Positions 63,263 through 64,000 of a stretch of 64,000 nt of DNA are shown piece by piece. Numbering within the stretch: the stretch's first letter is position 1; every line of letters starts with the position of its first letter. The position numbers and the translations under genes are program-made. The DNA is from CAVVGZ01 sp963747965 (GTDB lineage Bacteria > Chloroflexota > Anaerolineae > Anaerolineales > Anaerolineaceae). The stretch covers positions 558,001-622,000 of the forward strand of contig CAVVGZ010000004.1 in assembly GCA_963747965.1 (NCBI GenBank), given 5' to 3'. The notes beneath the pieces were generated by a model. It saw only the letters and a program-made list of their open reading frames with translations. It did no database searches and was not told the origin of the DNA.

Positions 63263-64000
63263 ATGGGAAAGTACATAACCCGACGAGTTTTGCAAATGAT
63301 TCCGCTGATGATCGGGATCTCCCTGATTGTGTTCTTAATCATTCAGGCAGCCCCGGGCGGTCCTGAGGGAATGATGCTTCAATCCGGATTAACAATCGAT
63401 CCGGCGGTGATTGAAGCATACCGTCACCGCTTGGGGGTGGATCAGCCCATTTACATCCAGTATATCCGCTGGTTTTCTGCAGCGTTGTCAGGTGACCTTG
63501 GGATCAGCTACACATCTACCCGCCCGGTATGGGTTATGATCTTGGAACGTCTGCCTGCCACCCTGGAATTGATGGCGGTTTCATTTTTACTGGCGGCAGT
63601 CATTGCCATTCCCATGGGGATCTACAGCGCCTTGCATCAGTACAGCCCCTTTGATTTTACGGCCACATTTTTCTCTTTTTTAGGCATTGCTATGCCGGTA
63701 TTTTGGTTTGGCTTAATTCTACAATTGGTTTTCTCGGTAAAATTGGGGTGGCTTCCGGTAGCCGGTACCGGCACAGTCGGCTCTGAATCATTAGCGGACC
63801 ATATCAAGCACTTGATTCTCCCCAGCATAGTCCTCTCTTTACACTATATTGCCGGCTGGTCACGGTATATGCGCTCCAGCATGCTGGGTGTCATCCGCGC
63901 CGATTATATTCGCACTGCCTATGCCAAAGGGATGGTTGAGCGGATGGTGGTGCTCAATCACGCCGTGAAAAATGCCCTTATCCCCGTGATAACCATTATG
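63263..64000 (+). CDS. Dipeptide-type ABC transporter permease (DppB-like), partial
   Basis: Open from ATG 63263 to the window edge (246 codons). It begins MGKYITRRVLQMIPLMIGIS and shows the DppB first-loop AAPGGPEGMM, then GVDQPIYIQYIRWFSAALSGD and an EAA-type loop near the edge (RTAYAKGMVERMVVLNHAVK). AGGGAGG lies nine bases before the start. It pairs with the preceding binding protein; the second permease and ATPases would lie beyond the window. Confidence 0.92.
   Translation, partial: MGKYITRRVLQMIPLMIGISLIVFLIIQAAPGGPEGMMLQSGLTIDPAVIEAYRHRLGVDQPIYIQYIRWFSAALSGDLGISYTSTRPVWVMILERLPATLELMAVSFLLAAVIAIPMGIYSALHQYSPFDFTATFFSFLGIAMPVFWFGLILQLVFSVKLGWLPVAGTGTVGSESLADHIKHLILPSIVLSLHYIAGWSRYMRSSMLGVIRADYIRTAYAKGMVERMVVLNHAVKNALIPVITIM

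Overview
The window reads as a chromosomal segment of a Chloroflexota bacterium, most likely class Anaerolineae. This is an inference from protein style: lipoproteins with long Pro/Thr or Ala/Pro/Glu spacers after the lipobox, solute-binding proteins with the same spacer, tandem Asp-box propeller proteins, LGFP-like repeat lipoproteins and a DppBC-type peptide transport style. No rRNA or tRNA was recognised. The genes point to an organic-matter-degrading heterotroph with many exported proteins.

Layout. 1-10 kb: end of an aldolase/dehydrogenase fusion, a 2-oxoacid (pyruvate or acetoin) dehydrogenase E1alpha-E1beta-E2 operon whose E2 is frameshifted, miaB, a C39-like peptidase with TPRs, a HAD phosphatase and a cyclase-family hydrolase. 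9.8-18.4 kb: an exported-protein block with a lipoprotein, two tandem Asp-box propeller proteins sharing a Cys-containing C-terminal signal, and an overlapping five-haem-motif cytochrome lipoprotein. 18.5-24 kb: a class A penicillin-binding protein whose motifs are degenerate in both catalytic domains, a LysM lipoprotein (frameshifted) and an LGFP-like lipoprotein. 24.5-31.4 kb: epimerase, dnaA, an FAD oxidoreductase with a flippase-like membrane protein, ferritin with a Fur-family regulator, and a small membrane protein. 31.6-44.2 kb: a zinc-ribbon gene followed by a long minus-strand catabolic island. The island holds a dipeptide-type importer (binding protein and two permeases, no ATPase), two NicX-like iron enzymes, a duplicated dimeric alpha/beta-barrel protein, a frameshifted M19 dipeptidase, an Asp/Glu-racemase-family protein, an M20-like protein, a VOC protein and two amidohydrolases. 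45-51 kb: lipoprotein, exonuclease, acetyltransferase, a molybdopterin-oxidoreductase-fold lipoprotein with a CxxCH motif, and wtpA-wtpB tungstate/molybdate uptake without an ATPase. 51-57.5 kb: TauE/SafE transporter, SRPBCC, pirin, RNase H, VOC and DegT aminotransferase genes. 57.5-64 kb: a possible structured RNA, a DUF885 peptidase pair and a second peptide importer running off the edge.

Two themes cut across the window. First, four genes are split by single-base indels, mostly in G/C runs, which looks more like sequence error than decay. Second, several intact genes have lost catalytic residues (PBP, M20-like, racemase-like, second amidohydrolase, first DUF885 protein), in two cases beside a paralogue that keeps them. 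The catabolic island and the propeller/cytochrome block are the best candidates for undescribed systems. Their substrates and partners cannot be settled from sequence alone.
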